From an uncultured Dorea sp. (GTDB lineage Bacteria; Bacillota; Clostridia; Lachnospirales; Lachnospiraceae): a DNA stretch of 44,203 bases. Within the stretch, counting starts at the first letter, position 1; each line of letters opens with the position of its first letter. Positions 17,022-25,760 of this stretch are shown here, one piece after another. The position numbers and the translations under genes were made by a program. Location of the stretch: positions 1-44,203 of the forward strand of contig CAJTRE010000026.1 of the NCBI GenBank assembly GCA_910578495.1, in the 5' to 3' direction. The notes beneath the pieces were generated by a model, which worked only from the letters and a program-made list of their open reading frames with translations, did no database searches and was not told the DNA's origin.

Positions 17022-18110
17022 TTATTGCCCTTGCCGCGTTCTTATATAATAATTTTGGGATACTTCTTTAATGTATCCTTCCAATTCTAAAGTTGTCAAC
17101 TGTTCCATTACTTCTTTCGGGCTTATCCCGGTTTCTGTCACCAGTTCTTGAAGACCTTTGGGGAACAGACCGAGACAACTATACACTATATTTTCCGTAG
17201 TTTCAAGCATTTTTTTATTTTTGTCTGAATTTTGTGTAAATTTTACATATTCCCAGCCTAACATCTGCATGAGCTCTTCCGGTGAAATTAAAATCCCCGC
17301 TCCCTGTGCAATCAGCCTGTGACATCCTTGACTCAGCGGACTTGTCACAGGTCCCGGCAGCGCAAATACATCTTTTCCCTGTTCCAGCGCCAGATCCGCA
17401 GTGATCAGCGAACCGCTTTTTTCCTTAGCCTCCATTACAAGAATCACATCTGACAAACCACTGATGATCCGGTTTCTCGCCGGAAAGTACATAGGCAAAG
17501 GCGGAGTGCCTGGCGGCTGCTCGGAAACCAGTCCGCCCTGCTTTTGTATATCCATATAGAGCCCCATATGATCTCTCGGATAACAAATATCCACGCCGCA
17601 CCCCAGAACTCCGTACGTGTTTCCCCCACCGTTCAGCGCGCCCCTTTGTCCCGCGCCGTCTATTCCTCTCGCCATACCACTAATAACAGAAATACCCATT
17701 TTTGCAAATGCCTCGCCGTAAGACAGAGCCATCTGTTCACCGTAAGGAGTACATTTTCTCGCACCTACAATTGCAGCGCTTGGGCGTTTCTCCTCTGGAA
17801 GAGCACCTTTCACATAGAGGGCATATGGAGGCGTTTCTATCTCTTTTAATTTTACCGGGTATTTTGGATGATCATAGGTTATGAGGGAAATGCCTGATGC
17901 CAGAAGCCTATCGAAACTCTGTCTGGGAAGTTCCTCTTTCTTTGCAGCCACAAGAACGGTTATTTCTTTTTCTGTCAAAAAAGATAGTTTTCTAAGTGTA
18001 GTTTCTTCTATATAATATATCGCTTCTGCCGTTCCTATGCATTTGCGCAGCTCTCTTTTCTTTCGATCCGCCAATGAACGGATACATGAAAACCAATATT
18101 CATAAATCAA
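17022..18110 (-). CDS. dprA: DNA-processing protein DprA
   Basis: Loads RecA onto incoming single-stranded DNA during natural transformation. The 362-residue protein has an N-terminal SAM-like region, the Rossmann-type core (VGARKCTPYGEQMA, SGMARGIDGAGQ, VLGCGVDICYP) and a C-terminal winged-helix domain. The start is a TTG at 18110 with GGGAGG ahead of it. The gene begins 4 bases after the comM-type gene. Confidence 0.95.
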   Translation of the reverse strand: MIYEYWFSCIRSLADRKKRELRKCIGTAEAIYYIEETTLRKLSFLTEKEITVLVAAKKEELPRQSFDRLLASGISLITYDHPKYPVKLKEIETPPYALYVKGALPEEKRPSAAIVGARKCTPYGEQMALSYGEAFAKMGISVISGMARGIDGAGQRGALNGGGNTYGVLGCGVDICYPRDHMGLYMDIQKQGGLVSEQPPGTPPLPMYFPARNRIISGLSDVILVMEAKEKSGSLITADLALEQGKDVFALPGPVTSPLSQGCHRLIAQGAGILISPEELMQMLGWEYVKFTQNSDKNKKMLETTENIVYSCLGLFPKGLQELVTETGISPKEVMEQLTTLELEGYIKEVSQNYYIRTRQGQ

Positions 18111-18114
18111 AGGC

Positions 18115-19653
18115 TTACCTCCCCCAATACTTTTTATCCAGAGTACGATAACCGATGGCTTCTTTTAAATGTGACTTTTGAATCGCTTCTGACTGTTCCA
18201 TATCCGCAATGGTTCTTGCCACCCGCAAAATCTTGTGATACGTTCTGGCCGTCAGTCCCAACGTTGTAAACGCCTGTTTCATCAACGTTTCCTCCTCTGG
18301 CCCTAGACAGCAGTAAGCATTGAGTTCTTTTACTCCAAGCCTTGCATTCGTAACAATCTCTGTCCCTTGATACCGCTCTCGTTGTATTTCCCGCACATGG
18401 CACACTCGTTTTCGAATCTGCGCCGATGTTTCCTGCGCTTGTTCCCCCTTTAAGTGCTCATACGGAATTCGAGGCGCTTCCACACAGATGTCCATCCGGT
18501 CCAAGAACGGCTGGCTCACCCTTCCCAAATACTGCCGAATCTGCCCCGGCGTACAGATACACTTGGTATGATCCGGATAATTTCCGCATGGACATGGGTT
18601 CATAGCCGCTACCAGCATAAAATCTGCTGGAAACACGTAATTGCCCTGACTTCTTGCAAGGTGGATCTTATGCTCCTCCAAAGGCTGTCTTAATACTTCC
18701 AGCACATTTTTCTGAAATTCCGCAAGCTCGTCCAAAAACAGTACGCCGCCATGGGCTAACGAAATCTCGCCCGGAACCGGTACGCCCCCGCCTCCGACAA
18801 GCGCTGCCTTTGTAGTCGTATGGTGTACGCTCCGAAACGGTCTCCCGGTAATCAACGGCCGATTTTCGTCAATCTTTCCCACTATACTGTATACTTCTGT
18901 AATCTCCAGACTTTCTTCCATAGACGGTGTCGGAAGAATGGTCGGAATCCGCTTTGCCGCCATAGATTTCCCACTGCCGGGCGGGCCTACAAACAACAGG
19001 TTATGTCCTCCTGACACCGCCACTTCTACCGCTCGTTTCACCACTTCCTGCCCCTTAATATCACTGTAGTCTAAAAGGACAGATTCCAGCGGATTCCCTG
19101 AGGATTCCCCGTCAGAGCATGTCCATGGCAAAATCTCACACTCCCCTTTCAGATAACGGCAAACCTGTTCTAAACTTTCCGCGCCCAGAATCTCCACTCC
19201 TGATACGAGTGCCCCCTCCGATACATTTTGTTTCGGAATCAGACATGTATGATAGCCCAGACTCTTAGCTTTCCTGACCATAGGCAGAATTCCGGAGACT
19301 TTCTGCACATTTCCATTCAATCCCAACTCGCCCACTACCATCACTCCTTTTAGACGCTCGGCTGGAAATACACCCACAGATGTAAGCACCGCAAGCGCCA
19401 CTGGGAGATCAAACGCCGCTCCCCGCTTCCGCAGCGTTGCAGGCGCAAGGTTTACGACTATCTTCTTCGGCGGAATTTGAATGTTACAATTTCGTATGGC
19501 AGTCTTTACTCGTTCTGCCGCTTCCTTTACTTCTGAGGACAGATAGCCCACCATGTGAAATACTGGAAGCCCGTTGCTAACATCCGCCTCCACATGGATG
19601 AGTTCTGCCCGTATTCCCTGAAGCGTGGCAGATACTACTGTACTAAATGCCAT
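18115..19653 (-). CDS. comM: YifB/ComM-family Mg-chelatase-like AAA+ ATPase
   Basis: ComM is a helicase that aids branch migration during natural transformation. The 512-residue protein has an N-terminal Lon-protease-like domain without catalytic residues, a central AAA+ module (Walker A GPPGSGKS, Walker B GGVLFLDELAEF, PCPCGNYPD insert) and the C-terminal Mg-chelatase domain. The ATG at 19653 follows GGAGGTGG; the longer frame from 19716 would add 21 residues without a ribosome binding site. It is coupled to dprA. Confidence 0.94.
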   Translation of the reverse strand: MAFSTVVSATLQGIRAELIHVEADVSNGLPVFHMVGYLSSEVKEAAERVKTAIRNCNIQIPPKKIVVNLAPATLRKRGAAFDLPVALAVLTSVGVFPAERLKGVMVVGELGLNGNVQKVSGILPMVRKAKSLGYHTCLIPKQNVSEGALVSGVEILGAESLEQVCRYLKGECEILPWTCSDGESSGNPLESVLLDYSDIKGQEVVKRAVEVAVSGGHNLLFVGPPGSGKSMAAKRIPTILPTPSMEESLEITEVYSIVGKIDENRPLITGRPFRSVHHTTTKAALVGGGGVPVPGEISLAHGGVLFLDELAEFQKNVLEVLRQPLEEHKIHLARSQGNYVFPADFMLVAAMNPCPCGNYPDHTKCICTPGQIRQYLGRVSQPFLDRMDICVEAPRIPYEHLKGEQAQETSAQIRKRVCHVREIQRERYQGTEIVTNARLGVKELNAYCCLGPEEETLMKQAFTTLGLTARTYHKILRVARTIADMEQSEAIQKSHLKEAIGYRTLDKKYWGR

Positions 19654-19684
19654 AATGCCACCTCCTTCGTTTGTACTTTCTCTT

Positions 19685-20308
19685 CTAGTTCTTAAAATAC
19701 TCCCGCAGTTTTTCAATTGCGCTTTTTTCTATCCTGGATACATAAGAACGAGAGATTCCAAGCCTCTTCGCAATCTCCCTTTGAGTATACTCCTCTTCAT
19801 TATAAAGGCCATACCGCATCTTCAGTACAAGCCGCTCTCTGGGCGACAGTTCTGATTCTACCCGGGCATACAACAAGCGAATATCATCTCTTAGCTCCAC
19901 TTTCCGATGGGCGTCATCCTCATCTGTCTCAATAATATCAAACAACTGTATCTCATTTCCCTCTCGGTCAGTACCGATGGGTTCATACAGTGAGACTTCT
20001 CTGGATGTTTTCTTTTTTGCCCGAAGATGCATAAGAATTTCATTTTCGATACATCTGGCTGCATAAGTTCCCAGCCTTACACTTTTATCGGGGTTAAAGC
20101 TTGCGACTGCTTTTATGAGTCCAATCGTACCGATAGACAGAAGATCCTCTGTTTCTTCTTCCAGTGACTGATATTTCTTTACGATATGTGCAACGAGGCG
20201 CAGATTCCGTTCTATTAGGATATGTTTCGCTTCAAGATCACCCTCTGTGTACTTTTGCATGTAATACCTTTCTTCCGAAGCTGTGAGGGGTTGGGGAAAT
20301 GATTTCAA
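19685..20308 (-). CDS. sigK: Sporulation sigma factor SigK without pro-peptide
   Basis: Late mother-cell sigma factor. The FPQPLTASEE start is the SigK signature that follows the pro-sequence in Bacillus. Regions 2.1-2.4 (LIERNLRLVAHIVKKY, LLSIGTIGLIKAVASF, YAARCIENEILMHLR) and 4.2 (YTQREIAKRLGISRSYVSRIEK) are intact. A TTG at 20308 with AGAGGTG six bases ahead gives 207 residues; a GTG at 20317 lies inside that binding site, and a TAA in frame shortly upstream rules out a longer protein. The membrane-tethering pro-sequence of Bacillus SigK is therefore absent, as reported for some Clostridia. The gene is uninterrupted. Confidence 0.93.
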   Translation of the reverse strand: MKSFPQPLTASEERYYMQKYTEGDLEAKHILIERNLRLVAHIVKKYQSLEEETEDLLSIGTIGLIKAVASFNPDKSVRLGTYAARCIENEILMHLRAKKKTSREVSLYEPIGTDREGNEIQLFDIIETDEDDAHRKVELRDDIRLLYARVESELSPRERLVLKMRYGLYNEEEYTQREIAKRLGISRSYVSRIEKSAIEKLREYFKN

Positions 20309-20431
20309 GAAAAGCACCTCTTAAAGTATTTGATTCTAGTCTATGTAGACGTTTCCCTTTTTGTGCTTTTCCACTGTAAATTAAAATCTTTTGGAATCTT
20401 AAAACGGCGAATACCGGATAAATTATATAGA

Positions 20432-20560
20432 ACTGAGTAAATTTCTCAGTGCAGGAATTTCCTAAGATTTTCAAGATTTTGTATGAATAGTATATCGTAT
20501 ATTTTCAGAAAGTACAACTTAGTTTCTTCTATATTTTTTCACAAAAATATAGGAGAAACT
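20432..20560. repeat. Group of small inverted repeats between sigK and the U32 gene
   Basis: The 287-base gap between sigK and the U32 gene holds three structures: ACTGAG/CTCAGT (20432-20450), AGGAA/TTCCT (20453-20463), and a longer stem, AGTTTCTTCTATATTTTT with its near-complement (20521-20560, one mismatch). The last could be the 3' end structure of the U32 gene transcript, though it lacks a clear U-run. Confidence 0.55.
20500..20514. promoter_or_regulatory. CodY-box-like sequence upstream of sigK
   Basis: TATTTTCAGAAAGTA matches 12 of 15 positions of the CodY consensus. It lies almost 200 bases upstream of the sigK start, so its role is doubtful. Confidence 0.25.
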
Positions 20561-20595
20561 TAAGTGATTTTCCACAAAAAGTTTCCCCTTTTCCT

Positions 20596-21831
20596 TTATT
20601 TTTCCGGCTCTGCACGTCTTAAAATATCGTACATTTCCGCCTGTTCACTGAGTTCTACATACAACACCTGTTTCGGATGAGGCGCGCTCTCCTGACAGAA
20701 GCCCTCCTCGTCCACAATGCGTTTTACTATCACCTCCACATTTTGTCCGTCCGGCTTCATAATCTCGATAGCCTCTCCAACAGAAAATTTATTTCTCTGT
20801 TCAATCCTGCACATCCCGTCTTTCACTCCGCCCACAATTCCAAGATAAGTATACTCCTTCACATAAGTATTGCTGTCATAGATCTGCGTCTCCTCATCCG
20901 GCTTGCCAAAATAAAATCCGGTCGTAAACTGACGATACGTGCAATTTGAAATCTGATCTTTGTACCAATCCATATTCTTCTCATAGAGGGCCGGATCTTC
21001 CAGATAATCGTCGATGGCTTTCCGGTAAGTCCTTGCCACCGTCGCCACATAAAGGGCGGTTTTCATACGCCCCTCGATTTTCAGACTGTCAATTCCTGCA
21101 TCGATCATCTCCGGAATATGCTCAATCATACACAAATCCTTGGAATTAAAGATATACGTTCCCCGCTCATTTTCATAAACAGGCATATACTCGCCCGGCC
21201 TTGTCTCCTCCACCACAGAATATTTCCAGCGGCAAGGATGGGTACAAGCTCCTTGGTTTGCATCCCTCCCGGTAAAATAATTGCTGAGAAGACATCTTCC
21301 CGAATAGGAAATGCACATCGCTCCATGAATAAAGCTCTCAATTTCCATTTCCTCCGGAATATGCCGGCGAATCTCTTTGATTTCCTTCAAGGAAAGTTCT
21401 CTTGCGGACACCACACGTTTCGCACCTAATTTCCACCAGAAATCATAAGTTCCATAGTTCGTATTATTTGCCTGCGTGCTGATATGCCGTTCAATTTCCG
21501 GGCAAATCTCCTTTGCCAGCATAAAAATCGCTGGATCAGCAATGATCAGACCATCCGGCCGCATCTGTCTTAACTCTTTCAAATACTCTTCCACACCCGG
21601 CAGATCATCATTGTGCGCCAGAATATTAACGGTCACATACACTTTCACCTCATGTTCATGGGCGAACTCGATGCCCGCTTTCATATCCTCCGAAGAAAAA
21701 TTTTTCGCTTTCGCGCGGAGCCCGAACGCCTCGCCGCCAATGTATACCGCATCTGCTCCGAACATAACCGCTGTCTCTAACACTTCCAGACTGCTTGCTG
21801 GAATCAATAATTCCGGACGTCTGTTTCTCAT
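20596..21831 (-). CDS. Peptidase U32-family tRNA uridine hydroxylase (TrhP/YrrO-like)
   Basis: U32 family proteins of the TrhP/YrrO type use prephenate to make 5-hydroxyuridine at the wobble position of tRNAs. The 411-residue protein has the family N-terminus (ELLIPASSLEVLETA, GADAVYIGG), the AMCISYSGRCLLSNY signature and four cysteines for an iron-sulphur cluster (Cys173, Cys180, Cys196, Cys200). The neighbouring methyltransferase lies directly upstream (26-base gap), as in the yrrMNO cluster of Bacillus. Only one U32 gene is present, the longer YrrO-type; the shorter YrrN partner is not in the window. Confidence 0.9.
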   Translation of the reverse strand: MRNRRPELLIPASSLEVLETAVMFGADAVYIGGEAFGLRAKAKNFSSEDMKAGIEFAHEHEVKVYVTVNILAHNDDLPGVEEYLKELRQMRPDGLIIADPAIFMLAKEICPEIERHISTQANNTNYGTYDFWWKLGAKRVVSARELSLKEIKEIRRHIPEEMEIESFIHGAMCISYSGRCLLSNYFTGRDANQGACTHPCRWKYSVVEETRPGEYMPVYENERGTYIFNSKDLCMIEHIPEMIDAGIDSLKIEGRMKTALYVATVARTYRKAIDDYLEDPALYEKNMDWYKDQISNCTYRQFTTGFYFGKPDEETQIYDSNTYVKEYTYLGIVGGVKDGMCRIEQRNKFSVGEAIEIMKPDGQNVEVIVKRIVDEEGFCQESAPHPKQVLYVELSEQAEMYDILRRAEPEK

Positions 21832-21857
21832 ATCTTCTATCTCCTGTCTAATTCTTA

Positions 21858-22499
21858 TTACCGTTTAACACTAAGCGCCACCCCGTCCCCCAATGGGATC
21901 AGAGACGTCTGTAACTCTTCATTATGCTTTAGTTCATATAAATACTCCCGCATCCGGCTGTGAATGGTACGGTTTCTCCGTTCCACCGCAAACCGGGACT
22001 CAATAATATCACCGTCCTGCAGCACATTATCGGACACAAGCACACCCTCTGGTGCAAGAAGACGGATTGCCTCCGGCATATAATGAATATACTGGCCTTT
22101 TGCAGCATCCATAAAAATCAAATCATAAACCCCATCCAAAGACTGTAGGATTTCCAGAGCATCTCCCTCAAGCAAAGTAATCTTCTCTTCTTTCCCTGCC
22201 CGCTTAAAATTCTCGCGCGCAATGGGAATCCGCTTCTCATATTTTTCTATCGTTGTAATATGACTGCCCTCCGGCATATATTCACTCATCAAAATAGCAG
22301 AAAATCCAATGGCAGTTCCTACTTCCAATACCCGCATGGGCTTCTTCATCAACAAAAGCACTTTTAGAAAACTCTGGGTTTCCTTTCGGATAATAGGCAC
22401 GAAAGTATTCAGCGCCTCCTGCTCAATCGCCTCTATAACCGGATTCTCCGGCGTTTCTAACGAATGTATGTACGTGGTCATCCTCTCGTCAACAATCAC
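21858..22499 (-). CDS. trmR: tRNA 5-hydroxyuridine methyltransferase TrmR (O-methyltransferase)
   Basis: SAM-dependent O-methyltransferase of the YrrM type, which turns 5-hydroxyuridine-34 of tRNA into 5-methoxyuridine. Motif I is VLEVGTAIGFSAIL, and the metal-binding region IFMDAAKGQY and VSDNVL are present. The GTG at 22499 is the likely start: it begins MIVDERMTTYIHSLE and follows AAAGGAG by nine bases. A longer frame from 22541 would translate a GGGGAC-type repeat and is unlikely. The length from the GTG is 213 residues. It is paired with the U32 hydroxylase downstream. Confidence 0.9.
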   Translation of the reverse strand: MIVDERMTTYIHSLETPENPVIEAIEQEALNTFVPIIRKETQSFLKVLLLMKKPMRVLEVGTAIGFSAILMSEYMPEGSHITTIEKYEKRIPIARENFKRAGKEEKITLLEGDALEILQSLDGVYDLIFMDAAKGQYIHYMPEAIRLLAPEGVLVSDNVLQDGDIIESRFAVERRNRTIHSRMREYLYELKHNEELQTSLIPLGDGVALSVKR

Positions 22500-22501
22500 C
22501 C

Positions 22502-22578
22502 GGGGACACTCCTTTCTCCACTTGGGGACATCCTGTATCATAGCGGGGACGTAGGAAGCACTGCTTTCCTACGTCCCC
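22502..22578. repeat. REP-like GGGGAC/GTCCCC repeat with hairpin
   Basis: Three copies of GGGGAC (22502, 22524, 22545) and one GTCCCC (22573-22578) lie between the RNase J stop and the trmR start. The outer part (22545-22578) folds into a long hairpin, GGGGACGTAGGAA with its complement. The pattern resembles repeats associated with REP-type transposases (RAYTs) in other bacteria; no transposase is nearby. The repeat supplies the trmR ribosome binding site. Confidence 0.7.
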
Positions 22579-22585
22579 ATTCACA

Positions 22586-24253
22586 TTATACATCCATAAT
22601 AATCGGCAATATCATCGGCCGTCTCTTCGTCCGCTTCCAAATAAATTCATTCATCGTATCACGAATTACCAGCTTAATCTTGCTCCAGTCTGCATTGCGC
22701 TGATGATACAGGCAGTCTTCCACCGCATCCGTAAGTATCTGCCTCGCTTCTTCCATTAGTCCTTCTGATTCTCTCACGTACACAAATCCACGTGACACAA
22801 TGTCCGGTCCTGCAAGAAGTGCATTACTCCCTTTTTCTAATGTAAGCACTACGATCATAATACCGTCCTCTGCCAAATGCTGTCTGTCGCGCAGTACGAT
22901 ATTTCCTACATCGCCGACGCCCAGACCGTCGACAAGAATCTCTCCTGTGTGAATCTTATCCACCACTTTGGCGCTTTCCTGACTAAGTTCCAACACATCG
23001 CCGGACTTTAAGATGAAAATATTCTCTTTCGGAATTCCAAGATTTTTCGCAATACCTGCATTCGCTTTCAAATGGCGATATTCACCATGCACCGGAATCG
23101 CATATTTGGGTCTCACCAGTGAATAGATAAGCTTCAATTCTTCCTGACAGGCATGTCCGGATACGTGAGCATCAGAAAAGATAACATTAGCGCCTTTTGC
23201 GGATAACTCGTTAATCACTTTTGATACGGATTTTTCATTGCCCGGAATCGGATTAGAACTGAAAATAACCGTATCCCCCGGCATGATTGTCACTTTCTTA
23301 TGCACATCCGCCGCCATGCGGGATAACGCCGCCATGGATTCTCCCTGGCTTCCCGTTGTAATAAGAACTGTCTTCTCCGGCGGATAATTCTTCATCTGAT
23401 CGATCTCGATCAATGTATGATCCGGCACATTTAAGTACCCAAGTTCCTTTGCGACCTGAATAATATTCACCATGCTGCGGCCTTCCACAACAACCTTACG
23501 GTCATACTTACAAGCCGAGTTAATGATCTGCTGCACACGATCTACGTTAGACGCAAAGGTTGCAATAATAATTCTTGTATTCTGATGCTCTGCAAAAATG
23601 TGATCAAACGTAATACCAACCGTTCTCTCAGACTGGGTAAATCCCGGTCTTTCTGCGTTGGTACTGTCTGACATAAGCGCCAGTACCCCTTTCTTTCCAA
23701 TCTCAGCAAATCTCTGCAGATCGATCGCATCGCCGAACACCGGCGTGTAATCCACTTTAAAGTCTCCGGTGTGCACAACAATTCCTGCCGGAGAATAAAT
23801 AGCGAGCGCCGCCGCATCCTGAATGCTGTGATTCGTCTTAATAAACTCAATACGGAATTGTCCAAGGTTGATGGACTGTCCATGTTTCACGACTTTTCTT
23901 CTTGTACTGCGGAGCAGATTGTGTTCTGAGAGTTTTCTCTCAATAATTCCCATCGTCAGTTTCGTCGCATAAATCGGCAGGTTCATTTCCCTGAGTACAT
24001 AGGATAATGCCCCGATATGATCCTCATGTCCATGGGTGATCACAAATCCCTTTACTTTTTGAATATTGTCTTTCAAATATGTGATATCCGGAATGACAAG
24101 ATCGATACCAAGCATATCATCCTCCGGAAATGCAAGACCGCAGTCCACGACAACAATACTGTCTTCATACTCAAAAGCAGTAATATTCATTCCGATCTTT
24201 TCCAGACCTCCAAGCGGAATAATACGCAATTTTCCATTGTTTTCTTTTTTCAA
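22586..24253 (-). CDS. rnj: Ribonuclease J
   Basis: Endo- and 5'-3' exoribonuclease central to mRNA decay and rRNA maturation in Firmicutes. The 555-residue protein is full length: metallo-beta-lactamase fold with THGHEDHIG (His74, His76, Asp78, His79), a beta-CASP domain and a C-terminal domain. A TTG at 24253 follows GGAGGTG and is the start. The gene ends in the hairpin of the GGGGAC repeat. Confidence 0.97.
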   Translation of the reverse strand: MKKENNGKLRIIPLGGLEKIGMNITAFEYEDSIVVVDCGLAFPEDDMLGIDLVIPDITYLKDNIQKVKGFVITHGHEDHIGALSYVLREMNLPIYATKLTMGIIERKLSEHNLLRSTRRKVVKHGQSINLGQFRIEFIKTNHSIQDAAALAIYSPAGIVVHTGDFKVDYTPVFGDAIDLQRFAEIGKKGVLALMSDSTNAERPGFTQSERTVGITFDHIFAEHQNTRIIIATFASNVDRVQQIINSACKYDRKVVVEGRSMVNIIQVAKELGYLNVPDHTLIEIDQMKNYPPEKTVLITTGSQGESMAALSRMAADVHKKVTIMPGDTVIFSSNPIPGNEKSVSKVINELSAKGANVIFSDAHVSGHACQEELKLIYSLVRPKYAIPVHGEYRHLKANAGIAKNLGIPKENIFILKSGDVLELSQESAKVVDKIHTGEILVDGLGVGDVGNIVLRDRQHLAEDGIMIVVLTLEKGSNALLAGPDIVSRGFVYVRESEGLMEEARQILTDAVEDCLYHQRNADWSKIKLVIRDTMNEFIWKRTKRRPMILPIIMDV

Positions 24254-24280
24254 ATTTACACCTCCATGTTTTTTCCGCTG

Positions 24281-24736
24281 CTAATTTGTCTTACTCTTAC
24301 ACTCCTTACAATGTCCATAGAACTTTAGTTCGTGGTCTAACACATGAAACCCCTTCTCTTCCTCAATATGGCGCTCCAGTTCCTCAAGCAGATCGCCCTT
24401 AAAGGATAATACTTTTCCACATGTCTTGCAGATCAGATGATGATGGTGGTGCTTCCCTTCCCCGTCATAAAATTCCCCGATTTCATAACGCACCCTGCCA
24501 TCATCCAGATTGATCCGATCCACCAACTGCATTTCTAATAACAACTGTACGGTTCGGTAGATTGTCGCCAACCCTATCTCCGGATAGTCTTTTTGCACTA
24601 ACTCGTAAATATCCTCCGCAGCCATATGTTTCTCACGATTGGATGCGAGCACTTCCAACACGAGCAGGCGCTGGTTGGTGACTTTCAAACCCTTATCTTT
24701 CAGCATCTCTTTGAATTTTTCCTGACTGACAGACAT
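24281..24736 (-). CDS. Fur-family metal-responsive regulator
   Basis: A 151-residue repressor of the Fur/PerR family: N-terminal winged helix (VTNQRLLVLEVL, IGLATIYRTVQLLLEM), then the metal-binding domain with a run of five His, the pair CKTC and the pair CKEC that form the structural zinc site. From sequence alone Fur (iron) and PerR (peroxide) cannot be separated securely. The start at 24736 has better spacing from AAAGG than the ATG two codons upstream (24742). It is cotranscribed with DUF1292, ruvX and ireB genes, a conserved Clostridia order. Confidence 0.92.
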   Translation of the reverse strand: MSVSQEKFKEMLKDKGLKVTNQRLLVLEVLASNREKHMAAEDIYELVQKDYPEIGLATIYRTVQLLLEMQLVDRINLDDGRVRYEIGEFYDGEGKHHHHHLICKTCGKVLSFKGDLLEELERHIEEEKGFHVLDHELKFYGHCKECKSKTN

Positions 24737-24742
24737 AAGCAT

Positions 24743-25000
24743 TTACCTTTCAATCTCAATATCTTCCAGTAGTTCCTCAAATACCTTTAAGATTGCGGAC
24801 AATTCCGTTTCATCCTCCACAATCTCATAGATACCCTCTGATTCATCTTCTGCTGATGTATCTTTTAAAATTAAACATTCTGCATCGTCTTCCTCAGAAT
24901 CCGTCACAAGAATGTAAGACACTCCATTTAATTTTGTCTGCTCTAACACAAAAAAATCCGTCTCCTGCATTTGATCAGACATGAATTTGATTTTTTCCAT
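24743..25000 (-). CDS. DUF1292-family small acidic protein
   Basis: An 85-residue acidic protein with the DUF1292 pattern: FFVLEQTKLNGVSYILV, ECLILKD and a YEIVEDETELSAI segment near the C-terminus. The ATG at 25000 follows GAGGTG; the GTG five codons earlier lies within that site. In Clostridia and Bacilli this family sits beside ruvX and ireB, as here. Its function is unknown. Confidence 0.88.
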   Translation of the reverse strand: MEKIKFMSDQMQETDFFVLEQTKLNGVSYILVTDSEEDDAECLILKDTSAEDESEGIYEIVEDETELSAILKVFEELLEDIEIER

Positions 25001-25011
25001 ACAAAAACACC

Positions 25012-25434
25012 TCACGAACTTCTCGAATCCAAATATCCCTGCAAAATAAACACAGCGGCAATCTTATCGATATATTTCTTGCGGTCCTCACGTCTTACTT
25101 TATTCTCAATCAAAGTCCGTTCTGCTTCCACTGTTGTGAGACGTTCATCCCACATGACCACTTCAAGACCGGTACGGCGCTTCAGCATCTCACCAAATGC
25201 GATGGATGCCTCCGCCCTCGTTCCAATATCATTATTCATATGCTTGGGAAGTCCAAGCACAATCTTTTCCACTCCATACTCTTCTATCAGCGCCTCAATT
25301 CTGGCACATGTCTTACGAAGTTTGTTTTCCTCCTTACGGGTAATCGTCTCTATTCCCTGCGCCGTAATAAGAAGTTCATCGCTAATGGCTACGCCCACTG
25401 TCTTCGTACCGTAGTCCAGTCCCATAATTCTCAT
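25012..25434 (-). CDS. ruvX: RuvX/YqgF-type RNase H-fold nuclease
   Basis: A 140-residue RNase H-fold protein named a putative Holliday junction resolvase; YqgF proteins also function in 16S rRNA 5' processing. Conserved motifs are GLDYGTKTVGVAISD with the first catalytic Asp, IVLGLPKHMN, and VVMWDERLTTVEAE. It begins 3 bases after the ireB gene in a tight operon. Confidence 0.95.
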   Translation of the reverse strand: MRIMGLDYGTKTVGVAISDELLITAQGIETITRKEENKLRKTCARIEALIEEYGVEKIVLGLPKHMNNDIGTRAEASIAFGEMLKRRTGLEVVMWDERLTTVEAERTLIENKVRREDRKKYIDKIAAVFILQGYLDSRSS

Positions 25435-25437
25435 AAA

Positions 25438-25701
25438 TTATACCCAATTATTGTGCTCAATATACGTCTTAAGCATCTCTTCCACCAACTCGTCACGCTC
25501 CATCTTCATAATCAGGCTTCTCGCCCCATTATAACTTGTCACGTAAGTCGGATCTCCTGACATAATATATCCTACAATCTGATTTACAGGATTGTAACCC
25601 TTTTCACTCAGAGCTCTGTACACAATCTCAAGAATATCTTTTGCTTGAATTTGTGGACCGCTTTCTACCTGAAAAAACTGTGTGCTGCTTAAATCTTTCA
25701 T
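25438..25701 (-). CDS. IreB-family regulatory phosphoprotein
   Basis: An 87-residue protein of the IreB family (formerly DUF965). In Enterococcus IreB is phosphorylated near its N-terminus by the PASTA kinase IreK and regulates cephalosporin resistance. Here the N-terminus MKDLSSTQFF has Ser and Thr residues in a similar place, and the core YNPVNQIVGYIMSGDPTYVT is typical. The ATG at 25701 follows GGAGGG; the frame upstream to 25764 overlaps mtaB and is not likely translated. Confidence 0.94.
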   Translation of the reverse strand: MKDLSSTQFFQVESGPQIQAKDILEIVYRALSEKGYNPVNQIVGYIMSGDPTYVTSYNGARSLIMKMERDELVEEMLKTYIEHNNWV

Positions 25702-25760
25702 ATACTCACGTCCCTCCAAAAATACTTTACAACTAATTGTAACTGATTGCCGATAAAAAT

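Noticed and set aside
20238..20474. 78-residue minus-strand frame upstream of sigK
   Set aside because: It overlaps the sigK start in another frame and lies on inverted repeats; no domain or binding site supports it. It was also considered as a frameshifted SigK pro-sequence, but it does not resemble one.
22500..22541. N-terminal extension of TrmR from the ATG at 22541
   Set aside because: It would translate the GGGGAC repeat; the GTG at 22499 has a well-placed binding site and gives the usual family N-terminus.
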